The position numbers and the translations under genes were made by a program. Below the pieces are notes generated by a model. The model searched no databases and was not told the origin of the DNA. It was given only the letters and a program-made list of their open reading frames with translations. Positions 1 to 12,589 of a stretch of DNA of 64,000 bases are shown here, piece after piece. The stretch lies in contig CM033728.1 in assembly GCA_019671005.1 (NCBI GenBank), positions 26,611,099 to 26,675,098 of the forward strand, read 5' to 3'. The stretch's first letter is position 1; each line of letters begins with the position of its first letter. This stretch comes from Hibiscus mutabilis. Taxonomy: Eukaryota > Streptophyta > Magnoliopsida > Malvales > Malvaceae.

Positions 1-926
1 AGCTAGTGACCATTTTGACAATGTGTCAAAAGTGGATAACCAATTCAGAAATGGTGTATAAGAAGAGGACAAATTCTGATTTGTATGTTAAGTGATGATT
101 ATGAAGTATAGTTGATGATTGGGGGCCTAATTGCAAAGCTAGAATCCTTGAATTGTAAATTGGTGACTATTTCAACAAATTACAGAACAAAGGGTTGAAA
201 TGTGACAATTAGGTATTTGAAGAGTACTATGTTGGAAAAATTTATTTAAGTGATTTAGATGTTGATTTTGAAGTGAATCGAATCATGTATTCACTTAGGG
301 ACCAAAACGGCATTTAAAGAGTACTATGTTGGAAAAATTTATTTAAGTGATGTAGATGTTGATTTTGAAGTGAATAGAATCATGTATTCACTTAGGGACC
401 AAAATGGCAATTTGTAGAATACAAGGGACCAATTCGGCTATTAAGCAAAAGTAAAGGAAAATTATGGATAATAGGAAATGGATTAATTGGATCAAAAACA
501 TTCCTTTGGGGACCAAAAAGACAAATCGGTTTGAGGTTTAGGGACCAAAAATGAAAATTTTTAAAGTTTAGGTCCTAAAGTGTAAAGGATGAAAAATGCA
601 AGGATCAAACTTAAATTAACCATTTGAAGCTTGAAAAGGTCCTTAAGGACTAAAATAAGTATTTTAGTAAAGGATGAAAGCTTAAGGTAAAATGTGAGAA
701 AAATGTGATTCGAATATAAGAAATTTTATCTGATCAATTATATACTTAATGGATAGTTATTTTATTTACTTTCCATTATTATATTTAGAGTGAATGTGTT
801 CTAACATATACTTGAAATGGTATATGTTATTTTATAATGTAGCTTTCGATACGAATTGGGACCGTAATAACAAAAATGGAAAGGAAAAGGTCGGGAGTGA
901 GATCAAGTGATAAAGTCGACTTCATT
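1..926 (+). repeat. Element B 5' LTR, first part (up to element A insertion)
   Basis: This stretch is collinear with 17950 to about 18660 of the B 3' LTR. It carries the alternating 'gggaccaaaa' phrases typical of these LTRs. It ends with TCATT (922-926), the target duplicated by element A. The LTR resumes at 12590. No coding signal. Confidence 0.85.
215..408 (+). repeat. 97-bp tandem duplication inside the B 5' LTR
   Basis: Bases 215-311 and 312-408 are two near-identical 97-bp copies, each starting ATTT(G/A)AAGAG and ending at AAAA(C/T)GGCA. The matching place in the B 3' LTR (about 18175-18270) has one copy, so the duplication arose in the 5' LTR after B inserted. Confidence 0.85.
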
Positions 927-3900
927 TGTAATATCCCAAATTTGGCAAGTGACTAAAATATAAATTTTGAAAGTTTAAGGGGTCAAAGTATAAACTTTGG
1001 AAAAGTTTGGGGACTGAAGTGTAAATTTTCACAACAAGTAATTTTATTCAATATAAGAGTGAATCGGATCAAAATAGGTACATTGATATTGGTTTTAAGA
1101 ATTAAGATGCAGAGAAAGGTACCGAATTTGGATCGAATGAAATTGTTAAGCGTGCTCAGGCCAAAGAAATACAAGGATGGGTGACCTTCGGGAAGGTCCC
1201 ATAAAAGTGTTTTTAATCGATATTTTGGACTCAGTAAAGGTAAAGAATATTCGAATGGATTATCGATAAAGGATTTCTAAGAGAAATTTCATTCTACAGA
1301 GATTTTCGATAATTATCAGAATAGTAGACTGAGTTAGGAAAAATTTAGTCTAAGACTTTAGGAAAGGAAATTTTTATAAGATGATAGTTTTCATTTTCTG
1401 AATATGGAAATATGAAATTTTTAGAATAAATCCGATAGCTCTATAAAGGTGAAATCGCAGTAAAAGTAATTTATGAATATCGGGAGATCGGATCGAATCA
1501 AAATTTCAGAGGCTGATCCAAAAGCCATGGAAAAGTCATAAAATACTATTTTATGAATATTTTATTATATTTGGTTGGATTTCAACTAGACTTAGTTAAA
1601 TTTTTACAAGAATGGCAAACTAGTAAATAAAAACTAGTTGGAGGGCAAATTGGTCATTTGACAAGGATGGCAATTTTGAAATATTAAGGGTAATTTTGGA
1701 AGGTGAATTAAATTTGGATCAAATAATAGCCATTGATTTTTGATAAGATTAAGTCTTGGGTATTGGATTAAAAGGGCAAATTAGTAATTTTACTAATTAA
1801 ATGAATTTTAAATTCATTTAATTTTAACATGTGGATTTAAATAAGTAAAAGATGAACCAAATTGTTCATCTTTCTTGAAATATTTCGAACTAAGGGGAGA
1901 AAAAAAGGGAGAAAATTTTCAAGCTCGATTCAAGCCCTAAAACTCGATTTTCAGGTAATATTTTCAAATGTAAAGTTGTTCTACTCTTCAAGCTCTATCT
2001 TTTGATGTTAATAATTCATGAAATACATGCTTGATTGCTGAGAATTTTGATGAGAAAGAAATTAGGGTTTATGGACTCAATTAGGGTTTTTGAGATTTAC
2101 GATTCAATGTTGAAATCAAGCTTTTGTGATGTTAAAATCATGTTATTGAGTTGGGATTTAAACTCTACATGTTTTGATTATTATTAAGATGATTAGGGTT
2201 TATGGATTCAAGTTTGATTTAGGGTTTGTGATGTTGGACAAATGATCTAGTAAGCTTGAATTTGTTATTTGGAAGCAAAACCCTAAATTAAAGGTATAGG
2301 GACCATTTCGGCAATTCTAAAAGTTAGAGGACTAATATGATTTTTTATGATTTTGAAGTGTATTTATGTTATTATTGAAGTTGGAGATGTGAAATTGAAG
2401 TTAGAATGTTAAACCGATGTTGAATCAAGCTTGTGACCATTTTGACAAATTGTCAAAGCTAAGTGACCAATTCGGAAATGAGGTTTTAGAGAAGGACTAA
2501 ATCTGATTTTAGTTGAAATAATAGAAATCAAGTAGTAATGTTGATTTGAGGACTAATTTGCAAAGTTAAGAAGCTTGAATCCTTATCTTTGCATTTTAGT
2601 GACTATTTCAGAAATAATGAAAAATTAGAGGGAATTGTTTTTGAATAATTATTTGATGAAGAAAGTGATACATTAGTGGTTTGAATCAAGTAAGGGGACC
2701 AAATTGACAAATAGCAAAGTAAGCAGAAATTAGTATAAAGTTTGATGTTATTTATGGAAGTTGTGTAGGAAAACTAGATTTGGTAGTAATTTTAAAAATT
2801 CACCATAAATTCTATAAAAATGGTTAGATGGTGAAATTTATATCGATGTAAAGATTTATTTGTCTAGTTTCGCTTAAAAGAAACGGTGATTGATTTCGAT
2901 TCATATATCAAAAGATATGAATTTTTAAGTGATGAAATGTCAGAAAACAGGATAGCAGTCTGTTCCGAAATTCAATACTGGAATTCGACTTTGAAAATTT
3001 GCCATAAATCGTACAAATTGAATATGGATTATTAGTTTATATGGTTGAAAAGCTTATCGAATCTAGTTTCTTTTCCAACAAACGGAAACAGATTTCGAGT
3101 TCCGAGTTAAAATATATTAATTTTAATTGAATGAAGGTCAGAAAAATTACAGAGCAGTTTCTGTCAGGACAGCTCTATAAACGTGAATTTGATGAATTTT
3201 CATAATTTTTGTAGATTTTATTAAATTACGTGGCTTATACCGTTAGAACTGTTATTAAATCTATTTTCTACGGTATAAGGAAGGAAAGAAATTTATGGAA
3301 AATTTTTATGTTGAATGATTAAATAGCTTAATTGAAATATTGTTAGAAGTGAATCTAACGAGTGTTATTCACATTCATGTGATTAATGAAGTTTGGATTC
3401 GAATCAAAAGAAGGTTCGAGGCACTATGAAAGAAAGAATCGAATAGAGCTTAGTGAGGCAAACTAATAAATGGTCAAGGTGAGTGCATTTTTAAATGTTT
3501 GCATTACATTGAAAATGGCACTGCATTTCTCTATAATACATGATATGATACATTGCTCGACATGGCAAGCTTGATGGAATACCAGGTACGAATTATTGTT
3601 TGCATAAATGATGATCTATGTTTACTTGAATATTTATGATGGAGCATGAAATATGAAATGTTTATATGTATGATTGATTATGACATTGAGTTAATGATGA
3701 AAGAAATGCCCAAGTATTGTGTATGAGAGTCCATGGTATAGTTGGCATGCCATAGAATCTTTAGCAGCTGCACCCTTATGTTCATGTTATCAAAAAGATA
3801 TTGTGACAAAATGATTGTGTCACATGCACCCTGTGGATCTACGCCCACTGTGCCCGAGTGCACTATCGAGGTGCTTCATGTTTATGGGGAGCAAAGAGCG

Positions 3901-4008
3901 TCCCCAAGTACGTACTCATCTTTACGTTTACGTTTGACACTATGGTGTCATTTCAAGATGGCTCACGTACCTCAATCTCATATAGCATACTTTGGGCAAT
4001 GATAAAAG

Positions 4009-4612
4009 AATCATGTCACGTAAATGAATCATGTCATGTAAACAAATCATGTTATGTTTATGAATCATGTCATGAATATGAACCATGCCATGTAGATGAG
4101 ATATGTCATGTACATGAACCATGCCATGAATACAGAACATGCCATGTCTATGAATTTAACCACGTATATGAAACATGACATGTATATAAATTATGCCAAG
4201 TATATGAATTATTCCAAGTACATGAATTATGCCATGTATACGAAGAATGTCACATATTTATGAAATATGCTATGTATATGAATCATGACATGTATACAAA
4301 TTATGTTACGTATATGAATTATGCCATGCATATGAATTATGCCATGTACACGTATCATGATATGTATATGAATTAAGTCATGTATATCAATGATGTCCCG
4401 TATATAAATCATGCCACGTATATGATTTATGACACATGCATGGATTCTGCCATATACATAATTCATGTCATATATATATATATGAATTATTCCATGTATA
4501 TGAAGTATGTCATGTATATGAATTATGTCATATTTATGTAAACCATGTCATACGTGTGAATTATGCCATGTGTATGAAATATGCCATGTATGTGAACTAT
4601 GTCATGCTTATG
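4009..4612 (+). repeat. 18-bp CATG-rich minisatellite in element A 5' LTR
   Basis: About 33 degenerate copies of an 18-bp unit close to TATGAATCATGCCATGTA. Because 18 is a multiple of 3 and stops are rare in the unit, several frames stay open and give Met/Tyr/His/Cys-rich peptides of period six, which I do not regard as genes. Copy positions match the array in the 3' LTR, so it predates the insertion. Confidence 0.92.
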
Positions 4613-4790
4613 ATTTACTTGGTAATAATGGAGTATTGGAAACTAGACTAGTTAGAAAATTATGACTTGCACATGAATATTGACTTACTATGAAAACCTT
4701 GTTAGTACGATACTACCTTAGAGAGAAACCATGCTAAGTTAATGTATAACATGTATTGCTTTATTTTAAATTTCGGATAAATAAAATTAT

Positions 4791-4838
4791 TGCCTCACTA
4801 AGTTTGTACTTAGCATGTGTTTTATTTCACACGTAGGT
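4791..4838 (+). other. Twin stem-loop in element A 5' LTR
   Basis: TGCCTCA is followed by stem 1 CTAAG-loop-CTTAG (4798-4813), then stem 2 CATGTG/CACACG (4814-4833, one mismatch), then TAGGT. The same block is in the LTRs of elements B and C with changed stem bases. Likely a transcribed part of the LTR; function unknown. Confidence 0.7.
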
Positions 4839-5359
4839 TCTCTGAAAATAGACTAGCAAGGAGGAGTTGTTAATTGGGAAGATCAAGTTACTATCTGTAA
4901 GTACAGTACGTACATCTTTAACATAGTTTGATAGACTAGTGTGGATGTAATAATTTTAGTGGGTAAACTATTTTGTAAGTTTAAATTTGTAACGTATTTA
5001 TACATTGTTATGGAAGTATGGATTTAGAGAAATGATTTACTATTAATAACTATGAATTTTGAAACCCTGATCGCGTAAAAAATTGAAAATCAAGAAAGGG
5101 TCTAGGCAATGTACATAGTTTTCATCCTGGATTATATTTTTATTTCAACAACTCAATTATGAATTTTATAAATCAATTCAGGGTCAAAACTAGCTGCAAT
5201 AGACTGACATAGTTTTTAATTCAAAATCCAGAAAAGGGTTAAACTATAAGATGAATTTTGGTATAAAAAAATTTACAAGTCATGATTTCTTTTAGTGACT
5301 CTGTAACATCTTTAATGTATATTCGACTCACGAGTATACGTTAAGATTGTTACATTTAT

Positions 5360-5371
5360 TGGTATCAAAGC
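5360..5371 (+). other. Primer binding site of element A (initiator tRNA-Met type)
   Basis: TGGTATCAAAGC starts five bases after the LTR end. It differs by one base from TGGTATCAGAGC, the usual plant site complementary to initiator tRNA-Met. Confidence 0.85.
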
Positions 5372-5689
5372 TACAGGTTTAGCCGATTCTGGAGGTTAAA
5401 CCTAGTTAAATATGATTTGATTTTAAGTACATGCCCCTAGGATGTCATGTTACTAATGTACTATCTATGTAACTTGATTATGCTCCTCAATTACATGAAT
5501 AAGTTTTAGTGGAAATAGATGATGGTAAGTACTGATGGACTGCGTTAAATGTTTAATTATGGGGATCAAGAGAAGGATTAAAGTGGAAGTAAAGAGATAT
5601 AGAATGTTCCACCTCTAGCTCCTACCCCAACTGAGCCACTTACGCAGTAGGAAGCTCCAGCATAACAATATGAAACCTTAGAACCCAAA

Positions 5690-6262
5690 AAAGCTATGGT
5701 TAAAAAAAATTCAAACCCTAATGCCTGTATCAATCTAGCACCTACACCAGAAAAGGCATCGACTGTTAAGGAGCTTAAGAAGTTGGGAGCTCCTGAATTT
5801 CATGGAGAGGGTGGTCTGATGGCTACCAATTTATGGCTCCACAATGTTAAAGTCATGTTAGAGGAATTAAATTGCACATACGCTAAAAAGTTAGAAAATT
5901 TGCTTCCTTATTAAAGGAACATGCTTGTAATTGATGGTCCGAAGCCACAGAATTATACCTGTTGAGAATGTGACTTGGGCATTCTAAAAAGTGTTTAGAT
6001 TTAATTATGTCGGTGACCAGTTTAAGAAAGAGATGGTACAGTAATTTTAAAGTTTTAAACAAAGTACTCATACTATTTACGTGTATGTGTTGGATTTTAA
6101 TGAATTAAGTCGATATACAGCTGATTTGATACCAACTGAGAAGTCCCTATGAGAATGGTTTATTGAGGGGCTTAACCTGAGGTCTAAAGAGTAATTCTCA
6201 GGTATGAGTTTGTCGATTTACTAGGATGCTATAATGAGAGCAAAGGCTGTGGAGAAAGCCTG
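5690..6262 (+). pseudogene. gag remnant of element A
   Basis: An open frame at 5696-5914 reads KLGAPEFHGEG followed by a WLHNVKVMLEELNCT-like stretch, the start of the gypsy gag capsid domain. Further gag-like phrases (LDFNELSRYTADLIPTEKS, then EWFIEGLNL and MRAKAVEKA) follow to about 6262 with stops and frame breaks. The zinc-knuckle segment that normally follows is gone: the capsid end runs straight into the protease remnant. Non-functional. Confidence 0.75.
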
Positions 6263-6600
6263 TAATTACTTTAATTGATCCGGGTTTGACTTACTCGTAC
6301 ATTGGTACTAAGATAATAGTACAAAGAAAGATTCTTAAGGAAAACTATTTTTAGTAATGTGATTCCTAATAACCTACTTGGACATAGTGCATGTGTGATT
6401 AGAATATGAAAGAAATGTTTGTTGTTGATTTAAGGAATTGAGTTCCTGGCAAGCTTATTAGAGCTTTTGTTTTGGAAACTTGAGATTATTTTTGGAATGA
6501 ACTGGTTGTATGCATATGATGTAGAGGTGAAATGTAAAAAGAAAAGGTTGGTACTTCAAGGACCCGATGATTCTGAAGTAATCATTAGGGAATAAAGAAA
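6262..6600 (+). pseudogene. Aspartic protease remnant of element A
   Basis: 6262-6315 encodes VITLIDPGLTYSYIGTKI, the active-site block of gypsy protease, with DPG where retroviral proteases have D(S/T)G. The DPG form is also seen in element C. Downstream, phrases such as IRAFVLET and RLVLQGPDDSEV are recognisable, separated by stops. Confidence 0.65.
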
Positions 6601-7830
6601 TGACTGTTTAGAGTCAGTGAGTAACAACTTAAAGATTGTAACGCAATGGATGTGCGATATGTATAATTTATATGGTGGGTATACAAATATCACCCAAGAA
6701 AATTGAAGGCATCCCAACTATAAAGGTAAATTGTACAAGAAAGATCATTTCTTTAAGGAGACATCAATGTTACTAGGTGTCAACTATAAGGTTTAAAAGA
6801 TCAGGAAGACAAGAAATATGGAATAAAAGTATGATGAAAGTGATATTTGAGTACATACTGAACAAGATTGGGAGTCTAATACCGATAAAGAGTATTGAAC
6901 TCTTAACCAAAGAATATTCAAAGAAGTCAACTAAGAGGTTAATTCTACCTAAATAGTTGGTAGCAGAGCCTTATAAAGATAGGACTGAAGTGTAATGGAT
7001 AAGCTAAGATATATTTTCAGAAAGGTTTTGATAAAGACAAGCAGTAATAACATAAGATGATGAGTATGACAAGCATTAAAATGATGTGAATTGATAGAAA
7101 AAGGTTTTCGAATGGTCTAAGTGATCAAGTATTAGAAGATATTATGAAGATACTATTCCGAGAATCTGAAGTATAATTGAGATAAGTTGGTTATCTGTGC
7201 ACCAGGTAGAAATGATTATAAGAATAAACATTTAATTTTTTTATAATGAATTAGTTCCTTAATGAAATCAAAGGAAGAGTGTTTAGTTGAGGATTGTTCT
7301 AGCTAATTGAAATTTCCATAGAAATGTTTCTAGACAAGAACAAGAATCTCGGATCACAAGGCTTATAAAGATACCCGTAGCAATAACATTGAAATCAAGT
7401 ATGAACTCTTTTTTTCCGATTTTTACCTAGATTGAGTTACTGGTACAGTATGGGGCTCAAGTACAAGAACAAGAAGTACCTAAAAGATTGCAACCTTCGG
7501 CAAATGTTTATAATAAAGCATTGGTTGTTTAAATGTTTAAGCTGTTTAGAGCCTTAAATGTTAGAACAAAGGAGAAGTTATGATTGTTTATTTGAAAATG
7601 AAGGATGATTTATATAGGTCAAAAAGGGAAAACTTAGTTTCATAACTATTATACTTCAAGGAATCGTGAAAGAGTTGGACCAAGAGTATATTAATGGGTT
7701 TTATCTCCAGAAGTAAGCAAAAGTCTATAGTATATGTGCTTATATTTTGGTGCCATTGACTGAATTATTTACATATCAACACTCCTAAATAAATTGAGAT
7801 GCAATTATATTTGATACATGAAGAAGAGTT
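6600..7830 (+). other. Decayed interior of element A, no assignable domain
   Basis: AT-rich stretch full of stops in all frames. From its position, RT, RNase H and integrase once lay here or were deleted, but I cannot align any catalytic motif. Confidence 0.6.
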
Positions 7831-7990
7831 AGTAGAAATATTAGTTTATGGAATTAAAGAATTAAAGAATATGAAATTTCATTTACTGAAGTTTTGAGGA
7901 AAAATCACAAGGTCGAAGAAGCCACTTGGGAGGCTGAGAAGAAAATAAGAAAGTAATATCCGTAACTGTTTGGAACAAGTACGCATTGAA
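7831..7990 (+). pseudogene. Integrase C-terminal chromodomain remnant of element A
   Basis: The frame reads VEILVYGIKELKN, then after a stop KNHKVEEATWEAEKKIRK, the signature end of a Tekay/Del chromodomain (compare HNHQVEEATWEA in B and HRGVEEVTWES in F). It ends near the polypurine tract, as expected for the pol 3' end. Stops make it dead. Confidence 0.75.
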
Positions 7991-8010
7991 AATTCAAGGA
8001 CAAATTTTCT

Positions 8011-8023
8011 TAAGGGGAGGAAT
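8011..8023 (+). other. Polypurine tract of element A
   Basis: TAAGGGGAGGAAT lies directly before the 3' LTR TGTAATATCC. The homologous position in B reads TAAGGGGGAGAAT and in F TAAGTGGGGGAGAAT. Confidence 0.85.
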
Positions 8024-11000
8024 TGTAATATCCTAAATTTTGGCTAGTGACTAAAATGTAAATTTTGAAAGTTTATGGGTCAAAGTATAAACTTTGGAAA
8101 AGTTTGGGGACTAAAGTGTAAATTTCCACAACAAGTAATTTTATTCAGTATAAGAGTGAATCAGATCGAAATAGGTACCTTGATATTGGTTTTAAGAATT
8201 AAGATGTAGAGAAAGGTACCGAATTTGGATCGAATGAAATTGTTAAGCGTGCTTAGGCTAGAGAACTACAAGGATGGGTGTCCTTCGGCAAGGTCCCATA
8301 AAAGTATTTCTAATTGATATTTTGGACTCAGTAAAGGTAAAGAATATTTGAATGCATTATCGATAAAGGATTTCTAAGAGAAATTTTATTCTATGGAGAT
8401 TTTCGATAATTATCGGAATAGTAGAAAGAGTTAGGAAACATTTAGTCTAAGACTTTAGGAAAGGAAATTTTTATAAAATGATAGAGTTCATTTTCCGAAT
8501 ATGGAAATATGGAATTTTTGGAATAAATTCGATAGCTCAATAAAGGTGAAATCGTAGTAAAAGTATTTTATGAATATCGGGTGATCGAATCGAAATTTCA
8601 GAGGTTGATCCAAAAGCCATGGAAAGTCATAAAATACTATTTTATGAATATTTTTTTATAGTTGGTTTTATTTCAACTAGACTTAGTTAAATTTTTACAA
8701 GAATGGCAAACTAGTAAATAAAGACTAGTTGGAGGGCAAATTGGTCATTTGAAAAGGATGGCAATTTTGAAATATTAAGGGCAATTTTGAAGGTGAATTA
8801 CATTTGGATCAAATCATGGCCATTGATTTTTTATAAGATTAAGTCTTGGCCAATGGATTAAAAGGGCAAAATGGTAATTTCACTAAATAAATGAATTTTA
8901 AATTCATTTAATTTTAACATATGGATTTAAATAAGTAAAAGATGATCCAAAATTTTCATCTTTGTTGAAATATTTCGAACTAAGGGGAGAAAAAGGGAGA
9001 AAAATTTTCAAGCTCGATTCAAGCCCTAAAACTCGATTTTTAGGTAATATTTTCAACTGTAAAGTTGATCTACTCTTCAAGCTCTATCTTTTGATGTAAA
9101 TAATTCATGAAATACATGCTTTATTGATGAGAATTTTTATGAGAAAGAAATTAGAGTTTTTGGACTCAATTGGGGTTTTTGTGATTTTATGATTTGATGT
9201 TGAAATTCAAGTTGAAATCAAGCTTTTGTGATGTTAAAATCATGTTATTTAGTTGGGATTTAAACTCTACATGTTTTGATTATTATGAATATGATTAGGG
9301 TTTATGGATTCAAGTTTGATTTAGGGTTTGTGATGTTGGACAAATGATCTAGTAAGCTTGAATTTGTTATTTGGAAGCAAAACCCTAAATTAAAGGTATA
9401 GTGACCATTTGGCAATTTTGAAAGTTATAGGACTAATCTGAATTTTTATGATTTTTAAGTGTATTTATGTTATTATTGAAGTTGGAGATGTGAAATTGAA
9501 GTTAGAATGTTAAACCGATGTTGAATCGAGTTAGTGACCATTTTGACAAATTGTCAAAGCTAAGTGACCAATTCAAAAATGAGGTTTTAGAGGACTAAAT
9601 CTGATTTTAGTTGAAATAATAGAAATCAAGCAGTAATGTTGATTTGAGGACTAATTTGCAAAGTTAAGAAGCTTGAATCCTTATCTTTGCGTTTTAGTGA
9701 ATATTTAGGAAAGAACGAAAAATTGGAGGGAATTATTTTTGAATAATTATTTGATGAAGAAAGTGATACATTAGTGGTTTGAATCAAGTAAGGGGACCAA
9801 ATTGACAAATAGCAAAAGTAAGAAGAAATTAGTATAAAATTTGAAGTTATTTATGAAAGTTGTATAGGAACATTGGATTTGGCAGTAAGTTTGAAAATTC
9901 ACCATAAATTCTATAAAAATGGTTAGATGGTGAATGTTATATCGATGTAAAGATTTATTCGCCTAGTTCCTCTTAAAAACAAACGGTGATTGATTTCGAT
10001 TCATATATCAAAATATATGAATTTTTAAGTGATGAATGGTCAGGAAACATGATAACAGTCTCTTCCAAAATTCAATACTAGAATTCGACTTTGAAAATTT
10101 GCCATAAATCGTACAAATTGAATCTGGGTTATTAGTTTATATGGTTGAAAAGCTTATCGAATCTAGTTTTGTTTCCAACAAACGGGAACTGATTTTGAGT
10201 TCCGAGTTAAAAGATATTAATTTTTAATTGAATGAAGGTCAGAAAAATTACAGAACAGTTTCTGTTAGGACAACTCTGTAAACGTGAGTTTGATGAATTT
10301 TCATAATTTTGTGGATTTTATTAAATTATATGGCTTATACCGTTAGAACCGTTATCGAATCTAGTTTCTACAAAGAGATTAAGATTCAGTATGTACTCGG
10401 CCCTGTAGAAGTAAATCTTTGACGGTAGTGCAAGTTGACAGAAAATGGAAATTGAGACAATTTGTGTCTAATGTTGGTTAGCAATCTTGGAGGAATTATT
10501 AGAAGAACAAAATGGTTATTAGGGACCGAAAATGAGTATGTGAACAGTATAAGGAAGGAAAGAAATTTATGGAAAATTTTTATGTTGAATGATTAAATAG
10601 CTTAATTGAAATTTTGTTAGAAGTGAATCTAACGAGTGTTATTCACATTCATGTGATTAATGAAGTTTGGATCTGAATCAAAAGAAGGTTCGAGGCACTA
10701 TGAAATAAAGGATCAAACAGAGCATAGTGAGGCAAACTAATAAATGGCCAAGGTGAGTGCACTTTTAAATGTTTGCATTACATTGAAAATGGCATTGCAT
10801 TTCTCTATAATACATGATATGATACATTGCTCGACATGGCAAGCTTGATGAAATACCAGGTACAAATTATTGTTTGCATAAATGATGATATATGTTTACC
10901 ACGAATATTTATGATGGAGCATAAAATATGAAATGTTTATATGTATGATTGATTATGATGTTGAGTTAATGATGAAAGAAATGCCCAAGTATTGTGTATG

Positions 11001-11283
11001 AGAGTCCATGGTACAGTTGGTATGCCATAGAGTCTTTAGCAGCTGCACCCTTATGTTCATATTATCAAAAAGATATTGTGACAAAATGATTGTGTCACAT
11101 GCACCTTGGGGATCTATGCCCACTGTGCCCGAGTTCACCGTCGAGGTGCTTCATGTTTATGGGGAGCGAAGAGCGTCCCCGAGTACGTACTTATCTTTAC
11201 ATTTACGTTAGACACTACAATGTCATTTCAAGATGACTCGCGTACCTCGATCTCATATAGCGTACTTTGGGCAATGATAAAAG

Positions 11284-11853
11284 AATCATGCTACGTAAAT
11301 GAGTCATGTCATGTAAATGAATCAAGTTACGTATATGAATCATGTCATGAATATGAACCATGGCATGTATGTGAAATATGTCAAGTATATTAACCATGCC
11401 ATTAATACGGAACCTACCATGTATATTAATTTAACCACGTATATGAATCATGACATGTATATGAATTATGCCAAGTACATGGATTATGCCATGTGTACGA
11501 AGAATGTCACATATTTATGAAATATGCTATGTATATGAAGCATGACATGTATACAAATTATGTTACGTATATGAATTATGCCATACGTATGAATTATGCC
11601 ATGCACACGTATCATGATATGTTATGAATTAAGTCATGTATATGAATCATGCCACGTATATGAATTATGACACGTATATGGATTATGCCATGTATATAAT
11701 TCATGTCATATATATATATGAATTATGCCATGTATATGAAGTATGTCATGTATATGAATTATGTCATATTTATATAAACCATGTCATGCATGTGAATTAT
11801 GCCATGTGTATGAAATATTCCATGTATGTGAACTATGCCATGCATATGATTTA
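11284..11853 (+). repeat. 18-bp CATG-rich minisatellite in element A 3' LTR
   Basis: Same array as at 4009-4612, slightly shorter by a few units, with point differences in most units. Open frames within are period-six artefacts. Confidence 0.92.
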
Positions 11854-12026
11854 CTTGGTAAAAATGGAGTATTGGAAACTAGACTAGTTAGAAAATTATG
11901 ACTTGCACATGAATATTGACTGACTATGAAAACCTTGTTAGTACGATACTACCTTAGAGAGAAACCATGCTAAGTTAATGTATAACATGTATTGCTTTAT
12001 TTTAAATTTCGGATAAATAAAATTAT

Positions 12027-12074
12027 TGCCTCACTAAGTTTGTACTTAGCATGTGTTTTATTTCACACGTAGGT
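12027..12074 (+). other. Twin stem-loop in element A 3' LTR
   Basis: Identical in layout to 4791-4838: TGCCTCA, CTAAG/CTTAG stem, CATGTG/CACACG stem, TAGGT. Confidence 0.7.
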
Positions 12075-12589
12075 TCTCTGAAAATAGACTAGCAAGGAGG
12101 AGTTGTTAATTGGGAAGATCAAGTTACTATCTGTAAGTACAGTACGTACATCTTTAACATAGTTTGATAGACTAGTGTGGATGTAATAATTTTAGTGGGT
12201 AAACTATTTTGTAAGTTTAAATTTGTAACGTATTTATACATTGTTATGGAAGTATGGATTTAGAGAAATGATTTACTATTAATAACTATGAATTTTGAAA
12301 CCCTGATCGCGTAAAAATTTGAAAATCAAGAAAGGGTCTAGGCAATGTACATAGTTTTCATCCTGGATTATATTTTTATTTCAACAACTCAATTATGAAT
12401 TTTATAAATCAATTCAGGGTCAAAACTAGCTGCAATAGACTGACATAGTTTTTAATTCAAAATCCAGAAAAGGGTTAAACTGTAAGATGAATTTTGGTAT
12501 AAAAAATTTACAAGTTAAGATTTCTTTCAATGACTCTGTAACATCTTTAATGTATATTCGACTCACGAGTATACTTTAAGGTTGTTACA

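Larger units (their letters stand above)
927..5354 (+). repeat. Element A 5' LTR
   Basis: Starts TGTAATATCCC and ends GATTGTTACA, directly followed by the primer site. Near-identical over its length to 8024-12589, apart from indels; the largest is about 175 bp present only in the 3' copy (10372-10546). It contains an 18-bp minisatellite (4009-4612) and a twin stem-loop (4791-4838). Short open frames inside are by-products of the minisatellite. Confidence 0.93.
927..12589 (+). mobile_element. Element A: long-LTR, coding-deficient gypsy derivative nested in B, target duplication TCATT
   Basis: LTRs 927-5354 (4428 bp) and 8024-12589 (4566 bp) both begin TGTAATATCC and end TTGTTACA. Perfect 5-bp duplications TCATT lie at 922-926 and 12590-12594. 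A primer site (5360-5371) and a polypurine tract (8011-8023) are in place. The 2669-bp interior has only decayed gag, protease and chromodomain pieces. LTRs make up about 9 kb of 11.7 kb, so it fits the description of a large retrotransposon derivative moved by enzymes supplied in trans. Its LTRs resemble those of B in phrase order, so the two are related families. Confidence 0.93.
8024..12589 (+). repeat. Element A 3' LTR
   Basis: Starts TGTAATATCC after the polypurine tract and ends GGTTGTTACA, followed by the TCATT duplication. It includes bases 10372-10546, which the 5' LTR lacks. They contain phrases in LTR style (AGGGACCGAAAATGAG), so a deletion from the 5' copy is more likely than an insertion here. 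Confidence 0.93.

Noticed and set aside
2060..2230. TTAGGGTTT phrases resembling plant telomere repeat
   Set aside because: Isolated single phrases inside LTRs, not tandem; also seen in LTRs of B and C.
3858..4651. Open frames rich in Met, His, Tyr and Cys on both strands
   Set aside because: They are read-through of the 18-bp minisatellite (period six residues) inside an LTR, and the same happens at 11106-11887.
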